Below are positions 24,879-33,554 of a stretch of DNA of 64,000 nt, piece after piece (within the stretch, counting starts at the first letter, position 1; each line of letters opens with the position of its first letter). The DNA is taken from positions 1 to 64,000 of the forward strand of contig JANQQF010000167.1 in the NCBI GenBank assembly GCA_028285035.1, read 5' to 3'. The stretch is from Phycisphaerae bacterium. Lineage in GTDB: Bacteria > Chloroflexota > Anaerolineae > 4572-78 > J111. Position numbers and translations under genes: made by a program. The notes beneath the pieces are model-generated. The model searched no databases, was not told where the DNA came from, and saw nothing but the letters and a program-made list of their open reading frames with translations.

Positions 24879-24960
24879 ATTTACGATTTGTGATTTAGCA
24901 TTGACGATAAAAAGCTGACAGGCTATGTCAATCTAAAATCTAAAATCTGAAATCGTAAAT
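24879..24960. repeat. Imperfect inverted repeat, ATTTACGATTT family
   Basis: ATTTACGATTTGTGATTTA (24879-24897) and the reverse complement of about 24926-24960 (starting ATTTACGATTTCAGATTTTA) form a long imperfect palindrome covering nearly the entire gap before the FrhB-like gene. Fragments of the same wording occur at 12062-12110. Confidence 0.6.
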
Positions 24961-24978
24961 CAGTATGGGGAATCAAAG

Positions 24979-26244
24979 ATGACAAGACAGAAGCCTAACA
25001 AAAGACCACAATCTGTCACCGACATTGTGCAAAATGGTCTGTGTATTGGCTGTGGTTTATGTCAAAGTGTGGCTGGGTCGGATAAAATTCAATTGGTTAT
25101 GACCCCAGAAGGGCGCGAGCGTCCGATGGAGATCATTCCTCTAACGGCTAAAGTGGTCGAGCAGATTGAGGCGACTTGTCCCGGTACCCAGATTGCTGGT
25201 TTACCCGAGCGTCTGATTGACCCTGAGGCGACGATCGATCCGGTCTGGGGGCCGACTCTGCGCATAGCCCGAGGTTATGCGACCGATCCTGAGGTACGAT
25301 TTCGAGGCGCCACAGGTGGCGTGTTGACTGCGCTGGGGATGTATCTGCTTGACACCAAACAGGTCGACTTTGTCCTACACGTAGCGGCTTCCAAAGAAAA
25401 ACCAATGCGCTCAGTGCGACAAATCAGTTTTGATCAAACGCAGGTACTTCAATCCGCCGGATCACGGTACGGCCCTGCTGCACCCCTCATCGATTTCACT
25501 GATATTTTAGATCGACAACAGCCCTTCGCCTTCATCGGCAAACCTTGTGACATAGGGGCTGTGCGCAATTTAGCCCGCCTTGATCCTCGGGTGGATGAAT
25601 ATTGCAAATATCTGCTGACCCTCGTCTGTGGTGGGGCCTCGGAGTTGGGGAAATCGCAAGATGTGCTGACCCAATTTGGCGTGGACGAAGATGAGTTGAC
25701 CCTATTTCGCTACCGAGGCTACGGCAATCCGGGCCGTACGCGGTTAGAGACCAAAGACGGTCGAGCCTTTGAGTTGACCTATCAGCAATTATGGGAAGAG
25801 GAATCGACTTGGCGATTGCAATTTCGTTGTAAAATCTGCCCCGATGCCATCGGCGAGTCAGCCGATATCGCAGCCTCCGATGTGTGGCCGGGCGGTGCCC
25901 CCACAGGCGAAGATGCGGGCTTCAACGGCATCCTGGCCCGCACTCGCAAGGGGCTTGATTTGCTAGAAGCCGCTGTTCGCGATGGGGCGCTGACTGTCGA
26001 CCAAGAGCTTACCCCTCGTGATATGGATGAATTTCAACCTCACCAAGTTCGTAAGAAAAAGTCTGTTTGGGCCAGATACCTCGGCCTTCAGCGGGCGGGC
26101 CAACGCACCCCCGATGTCTCCGGCCTTCGCATTCGAGAACTGGCTGCCGAAAATTCGGTCGCCCAAAATCTAGATGAGGCCCACGGTACGCTGAGGCGAG
26201 CGGCTGAAGGTCGTACGACCGAGCCTGCTGCACGACCGGAGTGA
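24979..26244 (+). CDS. FrhB/FdhB-like iron-sulfur flavoprotein (coenzyme F420 hydrogenase beta-subunit family)
   Basis: 421 residues. An N-terminal iron-sulfur motif CIGCGLC (residues 22-28) is followed by the FrhB/FdhB N-terminal region (RGATGGVLTALGMYLLD, about 109-126) and C-terminal domain (AFIGKPCDIGAVRNLAR, about 180-196; FRCKICPDAIGESADIAASDVWPGG, about 288-312). Members bind FAD and [4Fe-4S] and pass electrons to F420, NAD(P) or a substrate such as divinyl chlorophyllide. The cofactor here cannot be decided. The C-terminal 60 residues are basic and low-complexity. Position after the EamA genes suggests an electron-transfer or reductive step in the same island. Confidence 0.82.
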   Translation: MTRQKPNKRPQSVTDIVQNGLCIGCGLCQSVAGSDKIQLVMTPEGRERPMEIIPLTAKVVEQIEATCPGTQIAGLPERLIDPEATIDPVWGPTLRIARGYATDPEVRFRGATGGVLTALGMYLLDTKQVDFVLHVAASKEKPMRSVRQISFDQTQVLQSAGSRYGPAAPLIDFTDILDRQQPFAFIGKPCDIGAVRNLARLDPRVDEYCKYLLTLVCGGASELGKSQDVLTQFGVDEDELTLFRYRGYGNPGRTRLETKDGRAFELTYQQLWEEESTWRLQFRCKICPDAIGESADIAASDVWPGGAPTGEDAGFNGILARTRKGLDLLEAAVRDGALTVDQELTPRDMDEFQPHQVRKKKSVWARYLGLQRAGQRTPDVSGLRIRELAAENSVAQNLDEAHGTLRRAAEGRTTEPAARPE

Positions 26245-26308
26245 AGTTTTGATTTCGATATCAAGTTGTATTGTTTTTGATGATAAGTTGTGCTATGATT
26301 TTGATACT

Positions 26309-26467
26309 ATGATTAAGAATGTTTTAACCCAACTTAGTTTTATTTTTGGTGACTTTCGCCCAAAAAATGAAGTCGAGCGACGGCGATTAGCCATTGTAAC
26401 ATACAGTCTAATCACTCTATCAATTATTACAATAATTGCTATTGAACTATTAATTCGAATAGCGTAA
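26309..26467 (+). CDS. Possible small single-pass membrane protein
   Basis: A 52-residue frame (MIKNVLTQLSFIFGDF...) with a charged middle (KNEVERRR) and one clear hydrophobic helix (about 30-50, VTYSLITLSIITIIAIELLI). There is no ribosome site at the chosen ATG, and it overlaps the 3' end of the converging membrane-protein gene by 29 bases. It could be real or chance. Confidence 0.35.
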   Translation: MIKNVLTQLSFIFGDFRPKNEVERRRLAIVTYSLITLSIITIIAIELLIRIA

Positions 26468-26744
26468 TCACAATCCAACCAACACCCGCACAAATTAGTA
26501 GTGATAGTGGTATGGCATAAAACAACCCAACAAGCGGTGAACCTTCCTCATCACTTTTCGGGCCGTCGAAGAAAATCCGTTTACGATACTCATCTGGTAA
26601 AATCATCGTCATCACATATACCAACCCAACAAGCATTGTAAATACCCCAGCTTGAAACATTCGAATTGGTGACACCTTAAATAAGGCCGCGAGAGCCAAT
26701 CCAGCCAAAAAGTACAGAACCACAAAAATCAGAAATCCAGTCAT
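26439..26744 (-). CDS. Small membrane protein of unknown function
   Basis: 101 residues with three hydrophobic segments: residues 3-20 (GFLIFVVLYFLAGLALAA), about 30-50 (FQAGVFTMLVGLVYVMTMIL) and about 75-98. A charged loop lies between the last two (DEYRKRIFFDGPKSDEEGS). No family recognised. It precedes caiD on the minus strand, but about 480 bases of flanking sequence show no link. Confidence 0.55.
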   Translation of the reverse strand: MTGFLIFVVLYFLAGLALAALFKVSPIRMFQAGVFTMLVGLVYVMTMILPDEYRKRIFFDGPKSDEEGSPLVGLFYAIPLSLLICAGVGWIVITLFELIVQ

Positions 26745-26928
26745 AATTAGCTATTCCAGAAGAAAATTAGTCTTACATTTCTGATTATATAGATATTATC
26801 ATAGTTAATAAAATATCTTGATGTCTTGTGAACGGGATATTGCAGGGTTAAAAATTTTGCGACTAATTGTGTTTTCCTTGAAGACTGAGGGACGACTTAT
26901 ATCCCTTTGATGCAGAGTTTTACAGGAT

Positions 26929-27711
26929 CTATCGCCCCTGCCAAACCGGATCACGTTTCTCTGCAAACGCTCTTGGCCCTTCTTGCGCATCCTCTGAGGT
27001 GAGCATTTTGTCATAGATAGGCAGTGTACCGCTACGGAGCAGGGCGTAGCTCTCCTCGACGGTGAGGGCACTGGTGGCACGGGTTACCTCCTTAACCGCT
27101 GCAATCGAGAGGGGGGCGGCCTGAATAATCAACTCGGCATACTCACGGGCTTTGGTCATTATTCTTTCGGTGGGTACAACCGAATTCACCAGCCCCCAAC
27201 GGGCTGCCTCTGTGGCATCCATTCGGCGGCCTGTCAGCAACAGCTCCATCGCGATGTGATGAGGCAGGCGTTTGGGTAGGCGAAATGAGGCCGCATCGGC
27301 CAGAATGCCGACGAAGATTTCGGGCAGGAAGAACTGGGCATGCTCAGCGGCTACAATCAGGTCGCAGGAGAGGGCTAGCTCAAAACCACCACCGACGGCC
27401 ATCCCATTGACGGCGGCAATGATCGGTTTGTTGAGATCGTGCAGTTCGGTGATGCCCGCAAAGCCACCCGCGCCGTAGTCACCTTCAATCTCGGCCCCCT
27501 CAGCCGCCGCGTTCAAATCCCAGCCCGCCGAAAAGAATCGCTCACCGCCCCCTGTCAAAATCGCCACGCGGAGTTCGGAATCATCTCGAAATTCCGAAAA
27601 GACCTCGCCCATCAACTGACTGGTTGGGTTGTCGATCGCGTTGGCTTTGGGCCGATCAAGGGTAACTTCTAAAATTTGTCCATTTCGAGTTACTTTTAAT
27701 GAATCACTCAT
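26929..27711 (-). CDS. caiD: Carnitinyl-CoA dehydratase-like enoyl-CoA hydratase
   Basis: 260 residues, essentially collinear with what I know of Escherichia coli CaiD (261): [21 protein letters not shown] at the start, [31 protein letters not shown] (oxyanion hole), [18 protein letters not shown] and the exact end [12 protein letters not shown]. The family reversibly hydrates crotonobetainyl-CoA to carnitinyl-CoA. This high similarity favours a quaternary-amine acid substrate, although no CaiB-type CoA transferase is present; the neighbouring ADP-forming ligase may do the activation. ATG 27711 has GGAG nine bases upstream. Transcription may come from the acyl-CoA dehydrogenase promoter through the ligase gene. 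Confidence 0.85.
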   Translation of the reverse strand: MSDSLKVTRNGQILEVTLDRPKANAIDNPTSQLMGEVFSEFRDDSELRVAILTGGGERFFSAGWDLNAAAEGAEIEGDYGAGGFAGITELHDLNKPIIAAVNGMAVGGGFELALSCDLIVAAEHAQFFLPEIFVGILADAASFRLPKRLPHHIAMELLLTGRRMDATEAARWGLVNSVVPTERIMTKAREYAELIIQAAPLSIAAVKEVTRATSALTVEESYALLRSGTLPIYDKMLTSEDAQEGPRAFAEKRDPVWQGR

Positions 27712-27727
27712 TGGGTTTTCTCCGTAG

Positions 27728-27866
27728 ATAGTTCATAGAGTTTATAGGGTTTGTAGAGTTTGTGGAGTTCTTAGAGTAGAAACCTATTAATCCTAAAGTT
27801 TGTAAAGCCCGATCTAAAATCTAACTCTACAAACCCCAAGAACCCTATAACCTCTACAAACGCCTC
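27728..27866. repeat. Long imperfect palindrome between the acyl-CoA ligase gene and caiD
   Basis: The left part (GTTTATAGGGTTTGTAGAGTT and repeats of the same wording, about 27738-27775) is complementary in pieces to AACTCTACAAACCCC and AACCCTATAAC (about 27822-27851). Each arm is itself built from short GTTTGTAGAGTT-like units. It covers the entire intergenic gap. Confidence 0.55.
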
Positions 27867-29902
27867 ACAACCGCATCCACTGCCAATACGCCATCTGGTA
27901 ACACAAACAGTGGGTTGATGTCTACTTCAATCAAATCAGCCGCGTGATCTTCGGCAAAACGAGCCAAATTCAGCACGGCCTCGATAATCGCGGCTTTATC
28001 AGCTGGGGGCTGTCCCCGATAGCCGTTGAGTAGCGGCGCAATTTTTAGGCCGTCGATCGCCGTCTCGACCTCCGTTCGACTGATAGGAAACAACAGTGTT
28101 TTGCTATCCTGAAATAGCTCTACCAAAATGCCGCCCGCGCCGATTACTAAGGCTAGCCCAAATTGGGAATCGCGGGTGATACCTAGGATGAGCTCAGTGA
28201 TAGGCTTGGGGGCCATCTGCTCAATAAGAAATCGGTCGCTCAATGAGGCCATTTTCTTAGTGGCTTGCTCCACCGCTTCGGGCGAGTTGATACCAAGCTG
28301 TACCCCACCGACATCCGATTTATGCACAATGTCTTCGGACAGCACCTTGATGACCACCGGAAAGTCAATTTGTTGGGCCACCTCAACTGCATTGTTCGCA
28401 GTGCATTCTGTCGCTGTTGGGACGGGCAAGCCATATGTTTTGAGCAACGATTTGCTCTCTATTTCATCCAACGTGTGCGGTTCCCCTCTATTCATCTGAG
28501 GTGAAGCCAATGGCTGAATTGTATCTGTTTGCTGTTGCTTGGCATAAATCGCTGCTGCGCCTCGAATGGCAATCAGAGTTTCCTCCAATCCCAGCATTGG
28601 GGCAATACCTTCTTCTAACAATGCTTCGCTAACATCGTCCGGTAAATTTTCTTGGAGGGTGGCGACCACGGCTGCTGACATTTGTCGCGCTTGGGCCGCT
28701 TTAACAAACGCCTTGCCAGTATTAACCCAAGTGGTTGGGTCACAAATGTCAGGGCGTGGATAGTCCAAAATTTTAAGGGTGACACTTTGTGGCCCACGCA
28801 TCATGGCCTCAAAACAGTTATATTGGGCGGTTTCATCGCCCCAAATGTAGGTGTGATAATCCAGCGGGTTGGCCAAAGCCACACGCTCGCCCAACACCTC
28901 AGCCAACGGCTCTAATTGGGCCGGAGTTAAAGCTGGTAGTGATAATCCAAGCCGCTCAACCATATCCGCAATCAAAGCAGCCTCCCCACCAGAGGAGCTA
29001 ATCGAGGCAATTTGTGTATTGGGTAACGGCCCAACCACAGACAAAAACTTCAACGCTTCCATAAACTCAGGGAGCGTTTTGACCCGTAAGACGCCAAATC
29101 GCTCAAACAGGGCATCATACAGGCTATCGGCTCCGGCGAGTGAACTCGTATGGCTCAGGGTCAGTTGCTGCCCCAAATCTGAGGCCCCCGATTTGATGAC
29201 AACGATGGGGACTCGTTTTTTAAGGGCCTTATGTGCCGCTTGTGAAAAGGCCACAACATCGCTGAGTCCTTCCAGATGGATGCCGATGGCGGTAACCCGC
29301 TCGTCTTCTAGTAAAGCTTCGATATATTCGGCGATAGTGATGCCGGCTTGATTGCCCGTTGAAATCACATAAGCCAACGGCACCGAGCGTTGTTGCATCG
29401 AGAGGCTGATGCTGATGTTGCCGCTTTGGGCGATGATCGCTACGCCTTTATCAAGTCGCTTGCCGCCCTGCTCATCGGGCCACAAGGTCACACCGTCCAG
29501 GTAATTCAAAACACCGTAGCAGTTTGGCCCAACCACCGCGAGATCGCCCATCGCAGCTTGCAGTCGAGCTTGCAGCGCGATGCCGTCACCACCTATTTCG
29601 GCAAATCCCGAAGCGTAACAAACCGCACCCCCTGCACCCCGTTCAGCTAAGGCCTCAATAGACGCAATAGTATCTTCAGTGGGCACAGCAATGAATGAGG
29701 CATCTGGACCCGCTGGTAGTGAGGCGATGTCAGGGTAACAAGGTCGGCCCCCCATCTCAGCCCGTTTAGGATTGACGGGCCAGATATCACCCTCAAAGCC
29801 GATTAAATCACACTGCTTGATCACTGCCGCCGCAAAGCGACCCCCAATTACGGCGATGCTTTTGGGGCGGAGTAACCGTTTGATTGAGGCCAGCGGGGTC
29901 AT
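27854..29902 (-). CDS. ADP-forming acyl-CoA ligase (acetate--CoA ligase family)
   Basis: 682 residues from ATG 29902 (MTPLASIKRLLRPKSIAVIGG). An N-terminal CoA-binding Rossmann domain (about 1-130), the succinyl-CoA-ligase-like domains with the active-site His in LSHTSSLAGAD (about 240-250), and a C-terminal ATP-grasp domain (about 455-682; DFPVVIKVLSEDIVHKSDVGGV, EVDINPLFVLPDG) give the alpha-beta fused order. It should make acyl-CoA from a carboxylic acid, CoA and ATP with ADP and phosphate. A longer frame to 29995 would overlap the acyl-CoA dehydrogenase gene; the chosen ATG begins right after that gene's TAA. It probably activates the acid handled by the flanking dehydrogenase and CaiD-like hydratase. 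Confidence 0.88.
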   Translation of the reverse strand: MTPLASIKRLLRPKSIAVIGGRFAAAVIKQCDLIGFEGDIWPVNPKRAEMGGRPCYPDIASLPAGPDASFIAVPTEDTIASIEALAERGAGGAVCYASGFAEIGGDGIALQARLQAAMGDLAVVGPNCYGVLNYLDGVTLWPDEQGGKRLDKGVAIIAQSGNISISLSMQQRSVPLAYVISTGNQAGITIAEYIEALLEDERVTAIGIHLEGLSDVVAFSQAAHKALKKRVPIVVIKSGASDLGQQLTLSHTSSLAGADSLYDALFERFGVLRVKTLPEFMEALKFLSVVGPLPNTQIASISSSGGEAALIADMVERLGLSLPALTPAQLEPLAEVLGERVALANPLDYHTYIWGDETAQYNCFEAMMRGPQSVTLKILDYPRPDICDPTTWVNTGKAFVKAAQARQMSAAVVATLQENLPDDVSEALLEEGIAPMLGLEETLIAIRGAAAIYAKQQQTDTIQPLASPQMNRGEPHTLDEIESKSLLKTYGLPVPTATECTANNAVEVAQQIDFPVVIKVLSEDIVHKSDVGGVQLGINSPEAVEQATKKMASLSDRFLIEQMAPKPITELILGITRDSQFGLALVIGAGGILVELFQDSKTLLFPISRTEVETAIDGLKIAPLLNGYRGQPPADKAAIIEAVLNLARFAEDHAADLIEVDINPLFVLPDGVLAVDAVVRRL

Positions 29903-29903
29903 T

Positions 29904-31067
29904 TTAGCGATTCTCGTAGGGGCGTAGCAAGGCCCGGGAGATGATGTGTCGTTGAATTTCGCTGGTGCCATCCCAGATGCGCTCGACGCGGGCATCTCGC
30001 CAGAAACGAACTACTGGATTTTCCTCAGCCAGACCCATTCCACCAAAAATTTGTACCGCCTCATCGGTGACCATCGCTAGCATTTCGCTGGCGTGCAGCT
30101 TGGCCATCGCGTAATCTTCGTCCTTGGCCGTGCCTTTGTCTGTGCGCCAGGCCGCATCCAAGGTGAGCCATTCAGAGGCCCGGATTTGGGTGGCCATATC
30201 GGCTAATTTGAAAGAAACGCCCTGATTTTTGCCAATGGGCTTGCCAAATTGGACCCGAGTGGTGGCCCAATCCTGGCAAAGCTCTAAGGTACGTTGGGCT
30301 CGACCCACACAGAAGGCGGCCACAGTCAGACGGGTGGCGCCGAGCCACGTTCCAGCCACATCGAAGCCTTTATGCTCTTCGCCTAAAATGTTGGCAGCGG
30401 GGACCCGACAATTATCAAATTCGAGGATACAGTTGTGGTAACCCCGATGGGAGACGACGTCGTAACCACGTTGGACAGTGAAGCCGGGGGTGTCCATATC
30501 GACGAGGAAGGAGGTGATTTTTTTGCGAATGCCGCGGGGCGTTTCCATCTCGCCGGTGGCCGCGAAGAGGATGACAAAATCGGCAACATCAGCGTGGCTA
30601 ATGAAGTGTTTGGTGCCATTGATGATGTAGTTGTCACCATCGCGTTCGGCTCGACACTCCATTCCGCGCAAATCAGAACCGGCATTTGGCTCGGACATCG
30701 CTAAACAGTCGTGCCGTTTGCCTTGAATGGACGGGATCAAATAGCGCTCGATTTGCTCCCCCTGACAAGCCCGGAGGATGTTGCTCGGGCGGACGACGAA
30801 GTGTTGCAGCGCAAAGCTAGTCCGCCCCAACTCCCGCTCCATCAAAGCCAGAGATACTGCATCCAAATCGGCCCCACCATACTCCTCGGGCATATTGGCC
30901 GCATAAAGCCCATATTGCAGGGCCTTGTCCATAATCTGTTGGGCTAACTCAGGTCGCACGTCATTGTCGCGCTCGACTTCATCCTCATACGGAATCAATT
31001 CATTGTCGACAAATGATCGGACTGTGTCAACAATCATTTTTTGTTCTTCATTGAGATCAAGAAACAT
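29904..31067 (-). CDS. Acyl-CoA dehydrogenase
   Basis: 387 residues of the FAD-dependent acyl-CoA dehydrogenase family: N-terminal helical domain, LAMSEPNAGSDLRGMECRAERDG (flavin/substrate loop, about 122-144), VQFGKPIGKNQGVSFKLADM, QIFGGMGLAEENPVVRFWRDARVERIWDGTSEIQRHII at the C-terminus. In the last stretch the position of the usual catalytic Glu of medium-chain enzymes is Asp (IWDGT). Electron acceptors would be ETF proteins, which are not in the window. First gene of the set acyl-CoA dehydrogenase - ADP-forming ligase - caiD, downstream of a strong promoter with IclR-like operators. A gamma-butyrobetainyl-CoA or crotonobetaine-related substrate is possible by context. Confidence 0.9.
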   Translation of the reverse strand: MFLDLNEEQKMIVDTVRSFVDNELIPYEDEVERDNDVRPELAQQIMDKALQYGLYAANMPEEYGGADLDAVSLALMERELGRTSFALQHFVVRPSNILRACQGEQIERYLIPSIQGKRHDCLAMSEPNAGSDLRGMECRAERDGDNYIINGTKHFISHADVADFVILFAATGEMETPRGIRKKITSFLVDMDTPGFTVQRGYDVVSHRGYHNCILEFDNCRVPAANILGEEHKGFDVAGTWLGATRLTVAAFCVGRAQRTLELCQDWATTRVQFGKPIGKNQGVSFKLADMATQIRASEWLTLDAAWRTDKGTAKDEDYAMAKLHASEMLAMVTDEAVQIFGGMGLAEENPVVRFWRDARVERIWDGTSEIQRHIISRALLRPYENR

Positions 31068-31113
31068 GAAAACACCTCTGTTTAGGGATTATCTTTTAGT
31101 TATTGATAACGTC

Positions 31114-31149
31114 GTTCCGAACAGTGGAACTGACTTGTTGAACGGAACA
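31114..31149. promoter_or_regulatory. Two IclR-like operator sites before the acyl-CoA dehydrogenase gene
   Basis: GTTCC-N7-GGAAC (31114-31130) and a second related palindrome TGTTGAACGGAACA (31136-31149) lie side by side just downstream of the -10 box, a place where a repressor would block transcription. The first matches the motif at the iclR-type gene start (21640-21656). Confidence 0.6.
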
Positions 31150-31154
31150 GCGCG

Positions 31155-31183
31155 ATATTAACACAAGCCTAAACAGGAGTCAA
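31155..31183 (-). promoter_or_regulatory. Promoter of the acyl-CoA dehydrogenase operon
   Basis: On the minus strand TTGACT (31183-31178) and TAATAT (31160-31155) are separated by 17 bases. It ends five bases before the SDR gene's stop region (stop at 31188), so the operon has its own promoter rather than relying on read-through. Confidence 0.65.
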
Positions 31184-31187
31184 TCTT

Positions 31188-31943
31188 TTAACCCCGCCCA
31201 ATAAATGGCATCTTTGTGGCCATCACGGTCATAAATTGAACGTTGGCGTTAAGGGGGAGATTGGCCATATAGACGATGGCTTGCGCGACGTGCTCGACAT
31301 CCATCAGTGGCTCACTGACAACCTCCCCATTCGCTTGCCGAGCGCCCTTAGCGATTGGGGAGGCCATCTCCGTGGTCGCGTTCCCGATGTCAATTTGACC
31401 GCAGGCGATCTCATATTTCCGACCATCCAGCGATGTCGATTTGGTGAGGCCGGTCACTGCGTGCTTAGTGGCGGTGTAGGGTGCGGTGTTGGGGCGAGGA
31501 ACGTGCGCTGAAATGGAGCCATTGTTGATGATTCGTCCCCCGCGTGGGCTTTGGGCCTTCATCACCCGAAAGGCTGCTTGAGTACATAAAAACGCACCGG
31601 TCAGGTTCACATCGACCACCAGCTTCCATTGTTCGAAGGTCAAATCCTCCAGCGGGATGGCCGGGGCACCCACCCCAGCATTGTTGAATAATAGATCAAG
31701 CCGCCCAAACGTGTCAACGGTTTTGGTAAATAGAGCCTCCACTGAGGCTGGATCAACTACATCTGTCGGCACAACCAGCGTTTTGGTATCATCGCCAATC
31801 GTTTGGGCCGTTGCCTCTAGCGGCTCCAGGCGCCGCCCAGCTAATACGACCACATAGCCTTCTTTGGCTAAAGCAATAGCCGAGGCTTTGCCAATCCCTG
31901 TACCCGCCCCGGTGATGAGGGCGACTTTAGGTGTCTCATTCAT
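31188..31943 (-). CDS. Short-chain dehydrogenase/reductase (SDR)
   Basis: 251 residues, classical SDR: cofactor motif [16 protein letters not shown] (about 10-25), [14 protein letters not shown] (about 90), catalytic Ser in [13 protein letters not shown], and YTATK as the YxxxK pair. The Asn-Ser-Tyr-Lys set is complete, so it should be an active NAD(P)-dependent alcohol dehydrogenase or ketoreductase. ATG 31943 has AAGGA nine bases upstream. It is flanked by a terminator (32041-32080) and by the acyl-CoA dehydrogenase promoter, and is therefore probably its own transcript. Substrate unknown. Confidence 0.9.
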   Translation of the reverse strand: MNETPKVALITGAGTGIGKASAIALAKEGYVVVLAGRRLEPLEATAQTIGDDTKTLVVPTDVVDPASVEALFTKTVDTFGRLDLLFNNAGVGAPAIPLEDLTFEQWKLVVDVNLTGAFLCTQAAFRVMKAQSPRGGRIINNGSISAHVPRPNTAPYTATKHAVTGLTKSTSLDGRKYEIACGQIDIGNATTEMASPIAKGARQANGEVVSEPLMDVEHVAQAIVYMANLPLNANVQFMTVMATKMPFIGRG

Positions 31944-32040
31944 TGGATATTTTCCTTTTAAGGTAGAATTGGGCCAAAATCATTTGAGGAGAAATTTACA
32001 CTATACTTTTTTATTCAACAACCCTTTCAAGCGGACAAAT

Positions 32041-32080
32041 GAAAAAGCACCTTTGTTACTTTTCACGAAGGTGCTTTTTC
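32041..32080. terminator. Rho-independent terminator after the glutamine-synthetase-like gene
   Basis: GAAAAAGCACCTT (32041-32053) pairs perfectly with 32068-32080. The symmetrical A and T runs make it work in both directions; on the minus strand it closes the Rieske/ligase transcript 23 bases after the stop. Confidence 0.8.
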
Positions 32081-32102
32081 AGAAATCAACTTTCCAGATA
32101 GA

Positions 32103-33554
32103 TCAAAACAACCAAAAATATTCCCGCTGCTCCCAATCGGTGACATCGGCCAAGAAGCGGGACAGTTCAAACTCCTTGAGGGTGAGGATGTAATCGACAA
32201 ATTGATCGCCGAGCTGGGTACGGAATAGGGCATTCTCCCGTAGAGCAGTCAAGGCATCAAGCAAGCTGCTGGGGAGCTTGAGGGCTTCGGTGTCGTAGGG
32301 TTGGTCGGTCAGCGGCGGTGGTGCCAGTTGGCGCTCAATGCCGTCGAGACCGGAGATGATTTGGGAGGCCAAATAGAGGTAGGGGTTGGCGGTGGGATCC
32401 CCCACCCGATTTTCGATGCGAGTGGCGGGGTCGCCCATCCCGCCCAAAATCCGTATCATCGCTCCCTTATTATCGCGACTCCACAGCACCCGATCCGGAG
32501 CCAATTGGTAGGGACGATACCGTTTGTAGCCGTTGATCGTTGGCGTAGTGAAGACACAGGCGGCAGCGGCATGTTCTAATATTCCCGCCACAAACTGTTG
32601 TCCTAACGGTGAGATGGCATCCGACTCTTGTGCTGGCGTCAGGATATTTTCGCCCGTTTGGCGATCAACCAGCGATTGATGGAGATGCCAGCCGCTGGAA
32701 AAGATGTTGGGTAACCCAGGGCGGCACATAAACGTGGCGTGGTAGCCGTGTCGTTGGCAAATCTGCTTGACCGCGCTGCGGAAGAGTACCATATTATCCG
32801 CCGACTCCAGATCTGGTCGGGCAGCAAAAGTGAACTCGACTTGACTGGGGCCAAACTCGACTTCGATGGAGCGCAGGGGCAAATTTAACGGGCGTAACTC
32901 GCGGCGCAAAATCTCTAGGACCGGCTCCAACTCATCCATCCGATTATCGGTCAAATATTGAAAGCCGTGGCCGAGCAAGCTGACCTCAGGTGGTTGAGCG
33001 GGCCAGCCCGATTGTTCGAAGCGTAAATTTGGGTCTTCTAGCTTGAAAAGGTGACACTCCACTTCCAGCCCCGTGATGTAATCCCAGCCTCGGTCGGTCA
33101 GCTGTTGCAAAGCGTTCTGGGCCTGATGACGGGTGGAAAAGGGCACAGGTCGGCCATCTGGTAGATAGATATCACATAACATCCAGCCTGTTTTCTTTGC
33201 CCAAGGCAAGACGCGGAAAGTGGCCGGATCGGGAATCATGATAAAATTCCCGGCCCCTTCCATTTCCGGCATATCCAACCCGGCCCCTTCACGCCACACT
33301 GGATAGACCGTGCGGTGGGAGGTGTCTTTGAGCAGCAAGGTACTGGTCATCGTGCAACCGTTCCGCATCGTTGAGGACAGGGCCTCGGCGTAGATCGTTT
33401 TGCCTCGCAGAATGCCGTGTTGATCGGCAAAGGAGAGTCGGACGACCTCTAAGTCGTCTGCTTTGAGCCGAGCTTCAATCTCGTGAGCTGCCTCGATTTG
33501 GGTTGGGGTCCAAAGGTTGTTTTGTTCGACAAAAGTTGCTTGCGAGTCGGTCAT
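32103..33554 (-). CDS. Glutamine synthetase family ligase (gamma-glutamyl-amine synthetase-like)
   Basis: 483 residues from ATG 33554. N-terminal beta-grasp with LSFADQHGILRGKTIYAEAL, catalytic domain with GLEVECHLFKLED (metal Glu residues, about 140-153), SSGWHLHQSL (His of the ammonium/Glu site), TINGYKRYRPYQLAPDRVLWSRDN and ATRIENRVGDPTANPYLYLA. The family includes true glutamine synthetase and enzymes that attach glutamate to amines such as polyamines, isopropylamine or aniline. Its start codon overlaps the stop of the Rieske oxygenase gene (ATGA), so the two are made together. That pairing is more consistent with amine activation than with general nitrogen assimilation. Substrate is inferred, not shown. 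Confidence 0.85.
   Translation of the reverse strand: MTDSQATFVEQNNLWTPTQIEAAHEIEARLKADDLEVVRLSFADQHGILRGKTIYAEALSSTMRNGCTMTSTLLLKDTSHRTVYPVWREGAGLDMPEMEGAGNFIMIPDPATFRVLPWAKKTGWMLCDIYLPDGRPVPFSTRHQAQNALQQLTDRGWDYITGLEVECHLFKLEDPNLRFEQSGWPAQPPEVSLLGHGFQYLTDNRMDELEPVLEILRRELRPLNLPLRSIEVEFGPSQVEFTFAARPDLESADNMVLFRSAVKQICQRHGYHATFMCRPGLPNIFSSGWHLHQSLVDRQTGENILTPAQESDAISPLGQQFVAGILEHAAAACVFTTPTINGYKRYRPYQLAPDRVLWSRDNKGAMIRILGGMGDPATRIENRVGDPTANPYLYLASQIISGLDGIERQLAPPPLTDQPYDTEALKLPSSLLDALTALRENALFRTQLGDQFVDYILTLKEFELSRFLADVTDWEQREYFWLF

Noticed and set aside
29904..29995. N-terminal extension of the ADP-forming ligase
   Set aside because: The extra 31 residues overlap the dehydrogenase gene out of frame and have no conserved character; ATG 29902 directly after that gene's stop fits better.
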